Positions 26,866 to 38,013 of a stretch of DNA of 64,000 nucleotides are shown piece after piece (position 1 is the stretch's first letter; each line of letters starts with the position of its first letter). Source of the DNA: Azotobacter chroococcum (GTDB lineage Bacteria > Pseudomonadota > Gammaproteobacteria > Pseudomonadales > Pseudomonadaceae); assembly GCF_004339665.1 (NCBI RefSeq), contig NZ_SMMU01000008.1:62001-126000 (forward strand), in the 5' to 3' direction. A model generated the notes under the pieces. The model worked only from the letters and a program-made list of their open reading frames with translations. It was not told the origin of the DNA and ran no database searches. The translations under genes were made by a program, and so were the position numbers.

Positions 26866-27946
26866 GATGTTCGCCTCCCTGGCGCCGGGCCAGCCGCTCC
26901 CCGAGCATCTCGCGCTGCTCGGCGAGGGCCGCCGGCCAGCGGGCGTAGACGTAGTCGAGCACCGAGCCCAAGGGCTGCACGCCGGCCGCCTCGAAGCTCT
27001 CCACGGCGCGCTGCACCTCGGCCTGGCAGTCGGCGATCAGCGCCTGCTCGCGGCCCTCGTCCCACACGCCCTGGGCGGCGAGGAAGGCCTGCAGGCGCCT
27101 GACCGGCTCCTCCTCCCAGGCCTGGCGGACCTCCTCGGCGGAGCGGTAGCGGGTCGCGTCGTCGGCGGTGGTGTGGTCGCCCAGCCGGTAGCTCAGGCAC
27201 TCCAGCAGCACCGGTCCCTTGCCGTGGCGGGCGCGCGCCAGGGCCTGGCGCATGCGGTCGCAGACGGCGAGGATGTCGTTGCCGTCGATCTGCTCGCCGT
27301 GGATGCCGGCGCCGATCGCCTTCTGCGCCAGGGTCGGCGCGCCGCACTGGATGCGCCGCGGCACCGAGATCGCCCACTGGTTGTTGTTGACTACGAAGAC
27401 CACCGGCAGCTGCCAGGCGCCGGCGACGTTCAGCGCCTCGAGGAAGTCGCCCTTGCTGGTCGCGCCGTCGCCGCAGGTGGTGACGGCGACACGGTGCTCG
27501 CCGCGGACCTTGAACGCCGTGGCCACGCCGCAGGCATGCAGGGCCTGGGTGGCGATCGGCACGCAGATCGGGAAATCCTGGGCGGCGTGCGGATCGACGA
27601 AGTCGCTGCCGCGCTCGTCGCCGCCCCAGTAGAGGAGGATCTCCTCCATGCGCACCCCGCGCATCAGCTGCACGGCGGTGTCGCGGTAATAGGGCACCAG
27701 CACGTCCTCGACCTGCATCAGGCTGCCGATGGCCACGCCGATGGCCTCCTGGCCGAGGGTCGGCGCGTAGGTGCCGATCCGTCCGGTGCGCTGCAGGGCC
27801 ACCGCCTTCTGGTCGAACAGGCGGGTCAGCACCATCTGCCGGTAGAGTCGGGTCAGCAGGTTGAAGTCGTCGGCCCAGCCGGGCAGCTCGGCCACCGGGC
27901 GGCCGTCGGGCGCCAGATAGCGGGTATAGGGAAGATCGGGTGACAT
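26858..27946 (-). CDS. 2-oxo-acid dehydrogenase E1 component, alpha subunit
   Basis: The 362-residue alpha subunit binds thiamine diphosphate through the GDGATSKGDFLEALNVAG motif, which ends in VNNNQW. The active-site loop region (HTTADDATRYRS) is also present. E1 decarboxylates the oxo acid and reductively acylates the E2 lipoyl group. It is the first of the three complex genes and lies 133 bases after the leucine dehydrogenase gene on the same strand. Confidence 0.88.
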   Translation of the reverse strand: MSPDLPYTRYLAPDGRPVAELPGWADDFNLLTRLYRQMVLTRLFDQKAVALQRTGRIGTYAPTLGQEAIGVAIGSLMQVEDVLVPYYRDTAVQLMRGVRMEEILLYWGGDERGSDFVDPHAAQDFPICVPIATQALHACGVATAFKVRGEHRVAVTTCGDGATSKGDFLEALNVAGAWQLPVVFVVNNNQWAISVPRRIQCGAPTLAQKAIGAGIHGEQIDGNDILAVCDRMRQALARARHGKGPVLLECLSYRLGDHTTADDATRYRSAEEVRQAWEEEPVRRLQAFLAAQGVWDEGREQALIADCQAEVQRAVESFEAAGVQPLGSVLDYVYARWPAALAEQREMLGERLARRQGGEHHE

Positions 27947-28079
27947 TCTGGGCTCCTCAGCGCCTTGTGGGCGCGTCCGAACCCGCCGCTCGTGACGGCG
28001 GGCAGTGCACGAAATGCATGTCGAAAGTCGCGAAGGCGCGGGTGGCGCGGCGCCCCCCGGCGCTTGCGCCTCCTGAACT

Positions 28080-29099
28080 CTAGCCGTAGATCAGCCGCTC
28101 CGCCTCCTCGTCGGCGATCCGCGCCGGCGAGCGCTCCTCGGCCTGGGCGCGCGCGTAGATGGCGCTCAGCCGCTGGCGGATGCCGCCCAGGTGCGCGCCG
28201 ATGCTCTGGTCGCTTTCGCCGCGATGGCGCAGCGCCACGTAGATCAGCCCGCCGGCATTGATGACGTAGTCCGGCGCATAGAGGATGCCGCGCCGCTGCA
28301 GCAGGTCGGCGACCTCCGGGCCGGCCAGCTGGTTGTTCGCCGCGCCGGCCACCGCGGCGCAGCGCAGCGCGCCGACCGACTCGGCGTTGAGGATGCCGCC
28401 CAGCCCGCAGGGCACCAGGATGTCGCAGGGCTCGCAGAGCAGTGCGTCGCTGGCCACCGGGCGCGCGCCCAGGTGTTCCACCGCCTGCTGCACGCGACCC
28501 TGGTCGAGGTCGCTGACCAGCAGTTCGGCGCCGGCCGCGGCGAGCCGCTCGACCAGCGCATAGCCGACATGACCGAGGCCCTGCACGGCGATGCGCAGGC
28601 CCTCCAGCTCCTCGCAGCCGAGGCGCGCCTGGGCCGTGGCGCGGATGCCGGCGAACACCCCCTCGGCGGTATGCGGCGAGGGATCGCCCTCGTCGGTGGT
28701 GCTGGTGACATGCCGGGTCTGGCAGGCGATGCAGTCCATATCGGCGCTCGAGGTGCCGCTGTCGACGGCGGTGATGTAGCGGCCGCCCAGGGAGTCGATG
28801 AAGCGCCCGAAGGCCTGGAACAGCGCGCAGCGATCGCCGATGTGCGGCGGCCGGATCAGCACCGCCTTGCCGCCGCCGAGCTCCAGCCCGGCCAGCGCGG
28901 CCTTGTAGCTCATGCCCTGGGCCAGGCGCAGGGCATCGCGCACGGCGCTTTCGGTGTCGGGATAGTCGAGGAAGCGGCAGCCGCCGAGCGCGGGGCCGAG
29001 GCGGGTGTTGTGGATGGCGACGATGGCCTCGAGGCCGGTGACGGGATCCCGCGCCAGATGCAATGCCTCGAGCCGGGCGGCCTTCATCAGGGCGAACAT
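28080..29099 (-). CDS. ldh: Leucine dehydrogenase-like amino-acid dehydrogenase
   Basis: This 339-residue Glu/Leu/Phe/Val dehydrogenase would deaminate branched-chain amino acids to 2-oxo acids using NAD+. The substrate-binding and catalytic lysines lie in MSYKAALAGLELGGGKAVL. A Rossmann domain follows (VQGLGHVGYALVERL). The genes just downstream encode the dehydrogenase complex that would consume its products. It is divergent from the SirB1-like gene across a short gap that must contain both promoters. Confidence 0.87.
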   Translation of the reverse strand: MFALMKAARLEALHLARDPVTGLEAIVAIHNTRLGPALGGCRFLDYPDTESAVRDALRLAQGMSYKAALAGLELGGGKAVLIRPPHIGDRCALFQAFGRFIDSLGGRYITAVDSGTSSADMDCIACQTRHVTSTTDEGDPSPHTAEGVFAGIRATAQARLGCEELEGLRIAVQGLGHVGYALVERLAAAGAELLVSDLDQGRVQQAVEHLGARPVASDALLCEPCDILVPCGLGGILNAESVGALRCAAVAGAANNQLAGPEVADLLQRRGILYAPDYVINAGGLIYVALRHRGESDQSIGAHLGGIRQRLSAIYARAQAEERSPARIADEEAERLIYG

Positions 29100-29223
29100 G
29101 GCGATACTCCCCTGCTGCTGTTCACCCTGAGTATAGGCGCGGCCCCCGGAATACAGCGGCCGGCGCGCTCTGGACGGATCGTCCCGCAGCGGCTAAAAAC
29201 AGGACAAGTAGTGGAGTATGCCC

Positions 29224-30027
29224 ATGAACTCGCGCCAAGCCTGCTTTGCCTGCCTGCAACGCGACCCGCCGGCCCTCTTCGAGGCGGCCCTGTGGATCGC
29301 CACCGAGCACGACCCCGCGCTGCGTCCCGAACTCGTCCTGCGCGACCTCGGCGGCCTGGCGCAGCAGGTCGCCAGCGGCCTGCCCGGCCTGCCGGCGCGG
29401 GAGCTGGGCCAGCCGCTGCTGCGCCTGCTGCACGATCTGGGCTTCCACGAGGAGGGCCACCTGCCCCTGCGCCCGCATGCCCTGCTGCTGCACGGGGTGC
29501 TGGAGAAGCGCCGCGGCCATCCGCTGGCGCTGGCGCTGATCGCCTTGGAAATCGCCCGGCGCCTGGAGATCCCCCTGTACGGCGTGGACTTCCCCGGCCA
29601 GATCCTGCTGCGCATGGAAAACGCCGACCACCTGCTCGATCCCCTCAGCGGCCGCCGCCTGTACAACCGCGACTGCCGCGAGCTGCTGCTGCGCCAGCCC
29701 GGCGCGCCGGTGCAGCTCGAAAGCCGCCACCTGCAGCCCTGCGCCGCGCACAGCCTGCTGCAGCAGCTGTCGCGCCAGCTGCGCCAGCTGCACCGCCAGG
29801 AGGACGATCCGCTGGCCGCCCTGAAGGACGCCGAGCGGGTCCTGCTGCTCGGGCCGCCCAGCGTCGCCGACCACCTCGCCCGCGCCGAGCTCTACCAGCA
29901 ACTCGAATGCCCCCAGGGCGAGCGTTTCGACCTGCAGCGCGCCCTGCTGCTCTGCGACAACCCGGCCGAGCGCCTGCAGCTGAGCCAGCGCCTGCGCCAG
30001 GTGGAAGTGGTGGCGGCGCTGCATTGA
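29224..30027 (+). CDS. SirB1/transglutaminase-like family protein
   Basis: A 267-residue protein whose N-terminal half resembles the SirB1 (transglutaminase-like) domain: LHGVLEKRRGHPLALALIALEIARRL followed by VDFPGQILLRM. Its C-terminal half resembles TPR repeats. Its biochemical role is unknown. Two ATGs occur (29218 and 29224); GGAG at 29213-29216 is only one base from the first and seven from the second, so I chose the second. It is divergent from the leucine dehydrogenase gene, an arrangement I recall from P. aeruginosa (PA3418/PA3419). Confidence 0.78.
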   Translation: MNSRQACFACLQRDPPALFEAALWIATEHDPALRPELVLRDLGGLAQQVASGLPGLPARELGQPLLRLLHDLGFHEEGHLPLRPHALLLHGVLEKRRGHPLALALIALEIARRLEIPLYGVDFPGQILLRMENADHLLDPLSGRRLYNRDCRELLLRQPGAPVQLESRHLQPCAAHSLLQQLSRQLRQLHRQEDDPLAALKDAERVLLLGPPSVADHLARAELYQQLECPQGERFDLQRALLLCDNPAERLQLSQRLRQVEVVAALH

Positions 30028-30165
30028 GCGCCTGGAAAGGCGTGGACGAGGCCAGGCTCGCCGGAGAATGCGGAGGCAGGCCGGACAGGCGTGCCGGCCG
30101 GAGGGAGCGGGAAACGGCCGAAGGCGTCGTGGCGCGGACCTGCCCGGCCGTCCCCGAACCCCGGA

Positions 30166-30924
30166 TTACAAGCGGGCCTGCACCGCGCGGCCGTTGAGCG
30201 GCTGCACCGGGCGGGCATTCATCGGATAGAGCTGCTTGAACGCGGCGATCTGCTCCGCGGAAACCTCCACCGGCTGCCTGAGCACATGCCAGCGGACCCC
30301 CTCGGTGCACGGCGGCGTGGTCAGCGAGCCGATGTAGTGGTAGTAGTCCTGCTCCTCCGGCAGCAGGTGGGCCGGATGGAAGGCCTCGGCCAGTTCGGCC
30401 TTGGCATGGGCCTCGTCCGGCATGGCGGCAAACACCTTGTCCAGCGCCTCGTGCTTCCCGCCCTCCTTGAACAGCACGGCCACCACCGCCAGCTCGCCTT
30501 CGTCGCTGCGATGCACCATGTGGGCGACCATCGGATAGTGCTCGCCGTTCACCCGCTCCTCGCTGGGAGTATGGAAGTGGAACTGGTGCAGGCGGAAACT
30601 CTCCTCGCCCAACTTGATGTGGCCGGCGGCATCGAAATCGATCTGCACGGTGTGCCCGTTGTTGGCGACCTTCGCTGCGCTCGGCGTGTATTCGAAGCCG
30701 ATGGGCGACAGCTCGGCTGCGGCGACGGCGGAATGCTGGATATCGATGGGCGACTGGGCCTGGCCCTGCTTGCAGGTCGCGTAGTCGCTGTGCAGGTTGC
30801 CCCACTGCTCGGCGCCGCTATGCCCCTCGTAGGTCCAGTGCGGCTTGCCGTGATGGCCTTCGGAGGCGACGGCGCTGGAAATGGCCAGCGCGAGCAGAAC
30901 CGGTGCGGCAATGACTTTTTTCAT
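30166..30924 (-). CDS. Periplasmic alpha-carbonic anhydrase
   Basis: The enzyme interconverts CO2 and bicarbonate. The 252-residue protein has a signal peptide (to about residue 21, ending VAS). The zinc ligands are visible as H116 and H118 (HQFHFHTPSE) and H135 (AHMVH). The substrate-pocket stretch SLTTPPCTEGVRW is intact, so it is likely active. It is divergent from the T2 ribonuclease gene across a 379-bp gap. Confidence 0.93.
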   Translation of the reverse strand: MKKVIAAPVLLALAISSAVASEGHHGKPHWTYEGHSGAEQWGNLHSDYATCKQGQAQSPIDIQHSAVAAAELSPIGFEYTPSAAKVANNGHTVQIDFDAAGHIKLGEESFRLHQFHFHTPSEERVNGEHYPMVAHMVHRSDEGELAVVAVLFKEGGKHEALDKVFAAMPDEAHAKAELAEAFHPAHLLPEEQDYYHYIGSLTTPPCTEGVRWHVLRQPVEVSAEQIAAFKQLYPMNARPVQPLNGRAVQARL

Positions 30925-31303
30925 GGATGACCTTGTTGTTTTTTCGTAGTGATCGTGAGTGTTGCAACTTGCCGGGAACCTTTTCGAAAGCCGAAAGACG
31001 CGCAGCCGAATGCCGCCGGAACTTCATGCGAAGTAACGGCGCAGGCAACTTTCGTCGACGACCTTGGTAGTGAAACTACAGAAGAAGATACCTGTCCCGG
31101 CGCGACCGGTAGCAAAAGGAAATCCATTCCATCAGCCGGCCTTGTTATAGTGGCACAATTGTAGCATTGGCCTTTTCAAAGGAAACATTTAAACAAACTT
31201 TGTAACATCTCGACATACCTGCGACCTTGCCATCGATATATCCGGCATCCCCGGCGTAGACACCTTATTTTATTTTCCAGCAATAAAAAGTAACAAAATC
31301 CCC
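30925..31303. other. Divergent intergenic region, carbonic anhydrase / T2 RNase
   Basis: No gene is supported here. The region is less GC-rich than its flanks and must contain promoters for both divergent genes. The clearest element is a sigma-54-type site at 31151-31166. A short palindrome (GTAGTGAAACTAC) lies about 85 bases upstream of it and could be an activator half-site; this is a guess. Confidence 0.45.
31151..31166 (+). promoter_or_regulatory. Candidate sigma-54 promoter for the T2 RNase gene
   Basis: TGGCAC-N5-TAGCA matches the sigma-54 consensus TGGCAC-N5-TTGCA at 10 of 11 defined positions and keeps the invariant GG-N10-GC. The predicted start near 31178 would leave a leader of about 125 bases. 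No NifA (TGT-N10-ACA) or NtrC enhancer site was found upstream. Confidence 0.5.
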
Positions 31304-32299
31304 ATGAAAAGATCCGCACTGCCTCTCCTGCTTTGCCTGCTGGCCGGCACCACCTGGGCCAGCCAGCCCGCCTCCGGCACCTTCGTCGCCAGCCAGAACT
31401 GCGAGGCCTACCTGTCGTTCCGCAAGCAGACCAACCCCGGTGCGGCGAAGACCGAAAGCGGCCGCGAATACCGGGTTCGCGAGATCGACGAACGGGACTA
31501 CCAGTGGCTGCGGATCGAGATGCCCGGCATCGCCGAACCGCTGCGCTGGGTGCCGAAAGCCTGCGGTACGGTCAAGGACATGGCGCAGGCGAAACCGGCC
31601 GGCCGCGAACCCCGGCAACAGTCCGCCGGCATCTGCCAGACCCCGGGCCTGCAGGACAGCTACGTACTGGCCGTTACCTGGCAGCCGGGGTTCTGCGAAC
31701 ACAAGCTGGATAAAAGCAAGAGCAAACAGAAACCCGAGTGCCGGGCTCTGGACAGTGGCGAACTGAATATCGCCCACTTCACCCTGCACGGACTCTGGCC
31801 GAACAAGAAAGAATGCGGCAAGAATTACGGCAACTGCTCTAGAACGGACATCCAGCTCAGCGAAGAGACACTTTCCTATATCAAACCCTGGATGCCGAAC
31901 TTCCACTTCGAGAACGCCTTCGGCAACTACGAATGGAAGAAACACGGCACTTGCCAGACCCATATGGACGACGATGCGTATTTCCGCCAGGCGGTGACCG
32001 CGGTACGCACGGTCAACGATTCGGAACTCGGTCAGTACATCCGGGCGAACATCGGCCAGAGCGTCGAACGCCGCAAACTGCAGGACATCCTCAGGCGCAC
32101 CCATCCGGATGCCCCCAACAGCTTCAGCTTCCTGTGCACCGGCAACCGCCTCCACGAGATCCAGGTACGGCTGCCGGTGGACTTCCGGGAAGGCCCGACC
32201 CTCGCCGGGCTGATCGGTCCGCAACCACCCAGGACGCGCAGCGCCGTCCCGGGCGAATGCAGCCAGGAACGCATCCTGATCGAGCAGAGCGGACGCTGA
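31304..32299 (+). CDS. Secreted T2-family ribonuclease
   Basis: T2 ribonucleases cleave RNA through 2',3'-cyclic phosphates in the periplasm or outside the cell. The 331-residue protein has a signal peptide (to about residue 19, TWA/SQ). Both catalytic boxes are intact: FTLHGLWP (159-166, H162) and YEWKKHGTC (209-217, E210, K213, H214). About 95 residues between the signal and the RNase core form an extra N-terminal domain of unknown function. A probable role is scavenging phosphate or nitrogen from RNA, which would fit a sigma-54 promoter. Confidence 0.9.
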   Translation: MKRSALPLLLCLLAGTTWASQPASGTFVASQNCEAYLSFRKQTNPGAAKTESGREYRVREIDERDYQWLRIEMPGIAEPLRWVPKACGTVKDMAQAKPAGREPRQQSAGICQTPGLQDSYVLAVTWQPGFCEHKLDKSKSKQKPECRALDSGELNIAHFTLHGLWPNKKECGKNYGNCSRTDIQLSEETLSYIKPWMPNFHFENAFGNYEWKKHGTCQTHMDDDAYFRQAVTAVRTVNDSELGQYIRANIGQSVERRKLQDILRRTHPDAPNSFSFLCTGNRLHEIQVRLPVDFREGPTLAGLIGPQPPRTRSAVPGECSQERILIEQSGR

Positions 32300-32404
32300 A
32301 CGGACGGAAAAGGCCGTCGCCGGCGATTCTTGACCGATTTTCAAGGCAACAAGCGCAGCGGCTTTGCGCATAATCGGCCTGTTTCCCGTCCCGGAGTAGC
32401 AGTC

Positions 32405-33340
32405 ATGGATATCCTGCAAGCGATGCGCGCCTTCGTGCGGGTGGTGGACAGCGGCAGCTTCACCGCCGCAGCCACCTCCCTGCAGCTTTCCAACGCCCAG
32501 GTGTCGCGCCTGGTGTCCGATCTGGAGGCCAGCCTGCAGGCGCGCCTGCTGCACCGCACCACCCGCCGCCTGGCGGTGACCGAAGCCGGCGAGCGCTACC
32601 TGCAGCGCTGCCGGAGCATCCTCGCCGAGGTGCACGACGCCGCCGTCGAGGCCAGCGGCGCGCACCTGACGCCGCGCGGCCGCCTGCGCGTGCACTCGAT
32701 CACCAGCCTCGGCACCCTGCAGCTGGCGCCGCTGGTGGCGCACTACACCAACCTCTATCCCGAGGTCACCCTGGAACTGACCCTGTCGCAGCGCACGCCG
32801 GACCTGCTCGAGGAAGGCCACGACGTGGTCATCACCCTGTCCCGCGACCTGCCCGATTCGGATCTGGTGGCCCAGCGCCTGGGCGATCTGCACAGCGTGG
32901 TCTGCGCCGCGCCGCACTATCTCGAACGGCACGGCGCCCCGAAGACCCCCCAGGACCTGCACGAGCACCGCTGCCTGCGCCTGGTCGATCCGTTGTTCCC
33001 CGACCGCTGGGTGTTCCAGGACGGCGATGCCGAGCTGATCGTGCGCCCCGGCGACCACTTCCAGGTCAACGTCGCGGAGGCGCTGGCCCAGACTGCGGCG
33101 GCCGGCATGGGCGTCTGCCTGCTGCCCAGCTTCGTCGCCGCCAAGGCCCTCCGTCAGGGCACCCTGAAGCGCCTGCTGCCGCAATACCAGCTGCACCAGC
33201 GCAGCATCTACGCGCTCTATCCCTCGCGCAGCTTCCTCGACGCCAAGATCCGCACCTGGATCGAGCTGCTCAAGGAGGAGCTGCCGCGGGCCTTCGCCCA
33301 GGACCAGGAAATCCTCGACGACGCGGCCTACTGGGCCTGA
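32405..33340 (+). CDS. LysR-family transcriptional regulator
   Basis: A 311-residue LysR regulator that starts [19 protein letters not shown]. It has an N-terminal winged helix-turn-helix (about residues 1-60) and a co-inducer-binding domain. The ATG at 32405 gives the standard length; the frame reaches 75 bases further upstream without a better start. It lies directly upstream of the valine-catabolic operon on the same strand and could control it, taking the place that the AraC-type MmsR holds in P. aeruginosa. Confidence 0.88.
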   Translation: MDILQAMRAFVRVVDSGSFTAAATSLQLSNAQVSRLVSDLEASLQARLLHRTTRRLAVTEAGERYLQRCRSILAEVHDAAVEASGAHLTPRGRLRVHSITSLGTLQLAPLVAHYTNLYPEVTLELTLSQRTPDLLEEGHDVVITLSRDLPDSDLVAQRLGDLHSVVCAAPHYLERHGAPKTPQDLHEHRCLRLVDPLFPDRWVFQDGDAELIVRPGDHFQVNVAEALAQTAAAGMGVCLLPSFVAAKALRQGTLKRLLPQYQLHQRSIYALYPSRSFLDAKIRTWIELLKEELPRAFAQDQEILDDAAYWA

Positions 33341-33400
33341 CCCTCGAAAGGCTCGGCGTCGGCCCCGAGGGCGGGACGCAACCGCCTCCCCGTCGAGACC

Positions 33401-33427
33401 GTGCATTTCTGCAGAGCCGCTCTGCAG
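33401..33427 (+). promoter_or_regulatory. Palindromic operator upstream of mmsA
   Basis: GTGCAT (33401-33406) is followed by a perfect inverted repeat, CTGCAGAGC-C-GCTCTGCAG (33409-33427). Almost the same element precedes prpE at 40281-40305, at a similar distance from a conserved core promoter. It is probably the binding site of a regulator common to both units. Confidence 0.6.
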
Positions 33428-33436
33428 TTATCGCCA

Positions 33437-33466
33437 TTGTATCGGGCAAATTCGCACTGCTAGGCT
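33437..33466 (+). promoter_or_regulatory. Candidate sigma-70 promoter of the mmsA operon
   Basis: A possible -35 TTGTAT (33437-33442) lies 18 bases before TAGGCT (33461-33466), which sits in the block CGCACTGCTAGGCTC. The prpE upstream region has the nearly identical CGCACTGTTAGGCTC. The conservation supports a promoter better than either hexamer alone. Confidence 0.45.
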
Positions 33467-33533
33467 CCAGGTATCCCCGCAGCGCTCGACGAGCGCCATG
33501 ACAACAACAATGCCCGGCAGGCGGAGACATGCG

Positions 33534-35039
<1,506 letters not shown>

Positions 35040-35095
35040 GGCGTGCGCGGTGGGGCCGTTCGGCCCTGCCGCGCGCCGGGAAAGGAAGCGATGCC

Positions 35096-35872
35096 ATGAG
35101 TTACGAAAACCTGCTGCTGGACATGCACGGCAAGGTCGCGCTGATCACCCTCAACCGCCCGCAGGCCCTGAACGCCCTGTCGCCAGCGCTGACCGCCGAA
35201 CTGAGCGCCCTGCTCGATGTGCTGGAAGCCGACGACGGCGTCGCCGCGCTGGTCCTCACCGGCAGCGACAAGGCCTTCGCCGCCGGCGCCGACATCAAGG
35301 CGATGAAGGACTGGAGCTACATGGACGTCTACAAGTCCGACTTCATCACCGCCAGTTGGGAGCGCCTGGCCAGCTTCCGCAAGCCGAGCATCGCCGCGGT
35401 GGCCGGCTACGCCCTGGGCGGCGGCTGCGAGCTGGCGATGATGTGCGACTTCATCATCGCCGCCGACAGCGCCAAATTCGGCCAGCCGGAAATCACCATC
35501 GGCACCATTCCCGGCGCCGGCGGCACCCAGCGCCTGACCCGCTTCATCGGCAAGGCCAAGGCCATGGACATGGTCCTCACCGGGCGCCTGATGGACGCCC
35601 AGGAGGCCGAGCGCTGCGGCCTGGTCAGCCGCCTGGTGCCGGCCGACAAGCTGATCGAGGAAGCCCTCGCCGCCGCGGCGAAGATCGCCCAGATGTCCGC
35701 GCCCATCGCCATGATGGCCAAGGAGTCGGTCAACCGCGCCTTCGAGACCGGCCTCGCCGAAGGCATCCGCTTCGAGCGCCGGCTGTTCCACTCCACCTTC
35801 GCCACCGAGGACCGCCAAGAAGGCATGGCCGCCTTCGTCGAGAAGCGCAAGCCCAGCTTCAAGAACCGCTGA
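35096..35872 (+). CDS. Enoyl-CoA hydratase (crotonase family)
   Basis: A 258-residue crotonase that, from context, hydrates methacrylyl-CoA to 3-hydroxyisobutyryl-CoA. The oxyanion-hole stretch [11 protein letters not shown] and the catalytic region ([25 protein letters not shown], then [19 protein letters not shown]) are intact, including the Glu residues used for water addition. The start ATG at 35096 lies 8 bases after GGAAG. A nearer out-of-frame ATG exists at 35091. It is 56 bases after mmsA. Confidence 0.9.
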   Translation: MSYENLLLDMHGKVALITLNRPQALNALSPALTAELSALLDVLEADDGVAALVLTGSDKAFAAGADIKAMKDWSYMDVYKSDFITASWERLASFRKPSIAAVAGYALGGGCELAMMCDFIIAADSAKFGQPEITIGTIPGAGGTQRLTRFIGKAKAMDMVLTGRLMDAQEAERCGLVSRLVPADKLIEEALAAAAKIAQMSAPIAMMAKESVNRAFETGLAEGIRFERRLFHSTFATEDRQEGMAAFVEKRKPSFKNR

Positions 35873-35904
35873 CGAGGTCTTGCGCTCTCCCTTGCCGGAG
35901 AGCC

Positions 35905-35965
35905 GTAGGAGCGAATTCATTCGCGATGCTTCTGCTTCCGTCATCGCGGATGAATCCGCTCCTAC
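35905..35965. repeat. REPIN: inverted pair of REP elements
   Basis: GTAGGAGCGAATTCATTCGC (from 35905) and its inverted counterpart GATGAATCCGCTCCTAC (ending 35965) form a long imperfect hairpin around a short spacer. The same REP family occurs at 39.2 and 57.1 kb. It lies in the gap between the enoyl-CoA hydratase gene and mmsB. Confidence 0.8.
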
Positions 35966-36017
35966 AGGCAAAAGCGCCAGCCGGTCCATCCCATAACAAG
36001 AACAAGAGGACACCACC

Positions 36018-36914
36018 ATGCATATCGGCTTTCTCGGCCTCGGCAACATGGGCGCGCCCATGGCGCGCAACCTGCTCAAGGCCGGCCATCGACTGAGCGT
36101 CTTCGACCTGTCGGAGGCGGCCGTGGCCGGCCTGGTCGAGGCCGGCGCCACGGCCGCCGCCTCCCCCGCCGCGCTGGCGCGAACGGACGTCGAGCTGATC
36201 GTCAGCATGCTGCCCGCCGCCGCCCAGGTGAAGAGCGTCTACCTCGGCGCGGACGGCCTGCTGGCCCAGGTCCGCCCCGGCGTCCTGCTGATCGACAGCT
36301 CGACCATCGACCCGCTGAGCGCCCGGGAAGTCGCCGCCGCGGCGCGCCAACACGACAACCCGATGCTCGATGCGCCGGTGTCCGGCGGCACCGGCGGCGC
36401 CGCTGCCGGCACCCTGACCTTCATGGTCGGCGGCGCGGCGGCGGATTTCGAGCGCGCCCGGCCGGTCCTCGCCGCCATGGGCAAAAACATCGTCCACTGC
36501 GGCCCCGCCGGCAACGGCCAGGTCGCCAAGGTGGCCAACAACCTGCTGCTCGGCATCTCGATGATCGGCGTCGCCGAGGCCATGAGCCTGGGCGTGGCCC
36601 TGGGCATGGACCCGCAGGTACTGGCCGGCATCCTCAACACCTCCACCGGCCGCTGCTGGAGCTCGGACACCTACAACCCCTTCCCCGGCGTGATGGACAA
36701 CGTCCCCGCCGCCCGCGGCTACACGGGCGGCTTCGGCACCGACCTGATGCTCAAGGACCTCGGCCTGGCCAGCGAGGCGGCCCGCCAGGCGCGCCAGCCG
36801 GTATTCCTCGGCGCCCTCGCCCAGCAGCTCTACCAGGCATTCAGCGCCCAGGGCCACGGCGCCCTGGACTTCTCGGCGATCATCAACCTCTACCGCAAGG
36901 ATGCCCAGGCATGA
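36018..36914 (+). CDS. mmsB: 3-hydroxyisobutyrate dehydrogenase
   Basis: MmsB oxidises 3-hydroxyisobutyrate to methylmalonate semialdehyde, the substrate of MmsA. The 298-residue protein starts with the NAD-binding motif [16 protein letters not shown]. It has the substrate loop [16 protein letters not shown] and the catalytic-lysine region [18 protein letters not shown] precedes the ATG. Its stop overlaps the next start (ATGA). Confidence 0.94.
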   Translation: MHIGFLGLGNMGAPMARNLLKAGHRLSVFDLSEAAVAGLVEAGATAAASPAALARTDVELIVSMLPAAAQVKSVYLGADGLLAQVRPGVLLIDSSTIDPLSAREVAAAARQHDNPMLDAPVSGGTGGAAAGTLTFMVGGAAADFERARPVLAAMGKNIVHCGPAGNGQVAKVANNLLLGISMIGVAEAMSLGVALGMDPQVLAGILNTSTGRCWSSDTYNPFPGVMDNVPAARGYTGGFGTDLMLKDLGLASEAARQARQPVFLGALAQQLYQAFSAQGHGALDFSAIINLYRKDAQA

Positions 36915-37993
36915 GCGAAGCCCCGGTACTGGCGGCGGTGCGCAACCGCATCGGCCATCTCACCCTCAACCGCCCGAGCGGCCTGAACGCCCTCAGCCTG
37001 CCGATGGTCCGCCTCCTGCACCGGCAGTTGCAGGCCTGGGCCGACGACCCGCAGATCCTCGCCGTGGTCCTGCGCGGCGCCGGCGAGAAGGCCTTCTGCG
37101 CCGGCGGCGACATCCGCTGGCTGTACGAGAGCTACAAACAGGCCGACGGCCAGCACGACACCTTCTTCGTCGAGGAATACGCCCTCGACCAGTACATCCA
37201 CGCCTACCCCAAGCCGGTGCTGGCGCTGCTCGACGGCTTCGTCCTCGGCGGCGGCATGGGCCTGGCCCAGGGCGCCGCGCTGCGGGTGGTCAGCGAGCGG
37301 GTGAGGATGGGCATGCCCGAGGTCGGCATCGGCTACTTCCCGGACGTCGGCGGCAGCTACTTCCTGTCGCGCATGCCGGGCGAGCTGGGCACCTACCTGG
37401 GCGTCACCGGCGTGCATGTGCGCAGCGCCGACGCCCTCTACGGCGGCTTGGCCGACTGCCATCTGCCCGTCGAGCAGTTCGCCGAGCTGGACCGCTGCCT
37501 GGACCAGATGGGCTGGAACGTGCATCCCGCCGAGGCCCTGCGCACCCTGCTCGCCACCCTGGCCGCAAACCGGCTGCCGGCCTCGGAGCTCGCCGCCCTC
37601 CGCCCGGCCATCGACAGGCACTTCGCCCTGCCGGACATCGCTACCATCCGCGCCTCGCTGCAGGCGGAGCGGCGCCCCGAGTACCGCGACTGGGCGGAAC
37701 AAACCCTCGGACTGCTGGAAGGCCGCTCGCCGCTGGCCGTCTGCCTGACCCTGGAGCTGCTGCGCCGCGGCCGCGAGTTGTCCCTCGCCGACTGCTTCGC
37801 CCTGGAGCTGCACCTGGACCGCCAGTGGTTCGCCAGCGGCGACATCCTGGAGGGCGTGCGCGCCCTGCTGATCGACAAGGACAAGGCGCCGCGCTGGAAC
37901 CCGCCCCGCCTGGCGGACGTCACGCCGGAACGGGTCCAGACTTTCTTTGCCGGCTTCCGGCCGAGCGCCGGCAAGACCCGCCGCCAGGCCTGA
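36911..37993 (+). CDS. 3-hydroxyisobutyryl-CoA hydrolase
   Basis: A 360-residue crotonase-fold protein, longer than hydratases and typical of 3-hydroxyisobutyryl-CoA hydrolase, which releases free 3-hydroxyisobutyrate for MmsB. Signature stretches are [27 protein letters not shown] and [20 protein letters not shown]. The overlap with mmsB supports coupled translation. An ordinary enoyl-CoA hydratase/isomerase annotation would be less precise. Confidence 0.87.
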   Translation: MSEAPVLAAVRNRIGHLTLNRPSGLNALSLPMVRLLHRQLQAWADDPQILAVVLRGAGEKAFCAGGDIRWLYESYKQADGQHDTFFVEEYALDQYIHAYPKPVLALLDGFVLGGGMGLAQGAALRVVSERVRMGMPEVGIGYFPDVGGSYFLSRMPGELGTYLGVTGVHVRSADALYGGLADCHLPVEQFAELDRCLDQMGWNVHPAEALRTLLATLAANRLPASELAALRPAIDRHFALPDIATIRASLQAERRPEYRDWAEQTLGLLEGRSPLAVCLTLELLRRGRELSLADCFALELHLDRQWFASGDILEGVRALLIDKDKAPRWNPPRLADVTPERVQTFFAGFRPSAGKTRRQA

Positions 37994-38013
37994 GCGAACG
38001 AGAGGTGAGCGCG

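Noticed and set aside
30949-31164. Plus-strand 71-codon open frame between carbonic anhydrase and RNase genes
   Set aside because: No recognisable domain or binding site, and it overlaps the probable promoter region.
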